This document shows positions 63,309-64,000 of a DNA stretch of 64,000 nt, piece by piece. How positions within the stretch are numbered: the stretch's first letter is position 1; each line of letters opens with the position of its first letter. The notes below the pieces were generated by a model. That model was not told where the DNA came from and did not search any database. It worked only from the letters and a program-made list of their open reading frames with translations. The position numbers and the translations under genes were made by a program. The DNA is from Balaenoptera acutorostrata (Eukaryota; Chordata; Mammalia; Artiodactyla; Balaenopteridae), in the NCBI RefSeq assembly GCF_949987535.1, contig NW_026645841.1:558001-622000 (forward strand). Reading direction: 5' to 3'.

Positions 63309-64000
63309 CATTGTCCACGTTTTGCCGCTTTTCATGTGCTTTCAAGGCGATTCGAATCTACCTCCTGAAATCTGTTTCCTGCAATTCTGCCTTGCTTTCA
63401 AAGCCTCTTCGTTGCCTTCCCTTAATATATTTGTGGACGAGAGGTATCATTTAAAACTCTGCAGGTTTGTGAATTGCAGTGCCCCTGAGCTCCATTTTTC
63501 AACTCGCTTTTTTGGGAGCTGGCCGCAAAAGCGCAGGATTGCTTCAGGCCCTCTTCTGGTTCTGGGGGGCAGGCTGAGCTTGTGCTTAATTCTTCTTCCT
63601 GATGGGAAAATAGAGTGACCTGTGCCTGTCTCAACACCTAGAGCTAGTCTCTCATTGGTTCCCCCTCTTCCCGTTCATCCTCAGGACAAATTGCAACCTG
63701 TACGGAACAGGAGGTTAAAGGTGCTGATTCTCCAAGGAGGGAGATGGCTAGTAAATCGGCTGGAATGGCGAACCCGAGCAAAGGAGATGAGAAATGAGGT
63801 GCGTTTTAGAAACCTTTCCCGATCACACGGTGTACCATCTTCTGGGTTTCTCATGCCTGTTTTCGACGTAGGAAGATGCCCTTGAACCTGGAGATTTGGG
63901 ACCCATGGGATGGGTACCATGCAGTATTACTTGAAAGGGTCTGCGTTGGCTCACCCAACCTCACCGAACCTCTCAGCCCCAAGAGTGTCCACCCTTATGT
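63309..64000. repeat. Satellite monomer 37, partial, first 47 bp deleted
   Basis: Starts at offset 48 of the normal monomer (CATTGTCC) and runs to the window edge at about offset 739. Private TGTCTCAACACC near 63628. The remaining sequence is ordinary. Confidence 0.95.

Larger units (their letters stand above)
1..64000. repeat. Satellite DNA array, 1,759-bp monomer, 36 copies plus a partial one; probably the common cetacean satellite
   Basis: The same 1,759-bp sequence recurs head to tail from the first to the last base, with no inversion and no unrelated insert. Monomers are phased here from GAATATATTC, the core of the palindrome, because the window starts there. By hand comparison copies differ at a handful to about twenty positions, so they are very homogeneous. 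The length, the antisense artiodactyl/cetacean-type L1 content and the array size fit what I know of the common cetacean satellite (about 1,760 bp outside delphinids), which forms large heterochromatic blocks on many chromosomes. The tandem structure is seen directly; the family and host assignment is inference. No gene function is expected. Confidence 0.95.

Noticed and set aside
63019..63618. A longer 199-codon frame near the right end, unique in the window
   Set aside because: It arises only because the 61-bp palindrome deletion joins two frames. It is an accident of the deletion.
1..64000. A defence system, virus or other gene cluster hidden in the repeats
   Set aside because: All 64 kb is accounted for by the monomer. 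No insertion larger than one base and no unrelated sequence was found in any copy.
1..64000. rDNA intergenic spacer or a macrosatellite with a coding unit such as DUX4-like arrays
   Set aside because: No rRNA motif, homeobox or other long conserved reading frame is present, and the unit is mostly decayed L1.

Overview
The whole window is one uninterrupted tandem array of a satellite DNA. I count 36 consecutive monomers plus a 37th cut by the window edge, all in the same orientation. The monomer is 1,759 bp (31 of 36), with single-base length variants of 1,758 bp (copies 11, 14, 30) and 1,760 bp (copy 4), and one copy (36) shortened by a deletion. No protein-coding gene, tRNA, rRNA, CRISPR or inserted mobile element interrupts it, and neither end of the array is inside the window.

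The organism is most likely a cetacean. More than half of each monomer can be read by eye as the reverse complement of an old L1 LINE 3' region of the kind found in cattle, pig, camel and whale genomes. A 1.76-kb tandem monomer agrees, as I recall the literature, with the 'common cetacean DNA satellite', which is about 1,760 bp in baleen whales and non-delphinoid toothed whales and about 1,580 bp in delphinids. I could not align it to a reference, so the family name is inference from length, L1 content and abundance.

Monomer anatomy, numbered from the middle of the palindrome (window position 1): 1-41 is the right half of a perfect 72-bp palindrome; about 42-230 is L1-like, antisense; about 231-844 is mostly unrecognised; about 845-1728 is antisense L1 3' end; 1729-1759 is the left part of the next palindrome. 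The palindrome therefore sits inside an L1 fragment that continues on both sides. Its arms resemble the terminal inverted repeats of ruminant mariner elements, so I read it as a mariner-type MITE that landed in an L1 fragment before or while the unit was amplified.

Array structure: in the first 19 kb two monomer types alternate strictly (aagtt versus aattt just left of each palindrome), giving a dimeric higher-order repeat of about 3.52 kb. From about 18.6 to 38.7 kb only the aattt type occurs. From 38.7 kb on the types are mixed, with a three-monomer (5.28 kb) duplication near the right end. Shared rare variants mark recent duplications of one, two or three monomers, and patchy variant blocks suggest gene conversion. 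The last junction (63,293-63,309) has lost 61 bp, including nearly the whole palindrome.

The many conserved open frames of 70-199 codons are by-products of homogenised non-coding sequence and are not annotated as genes.
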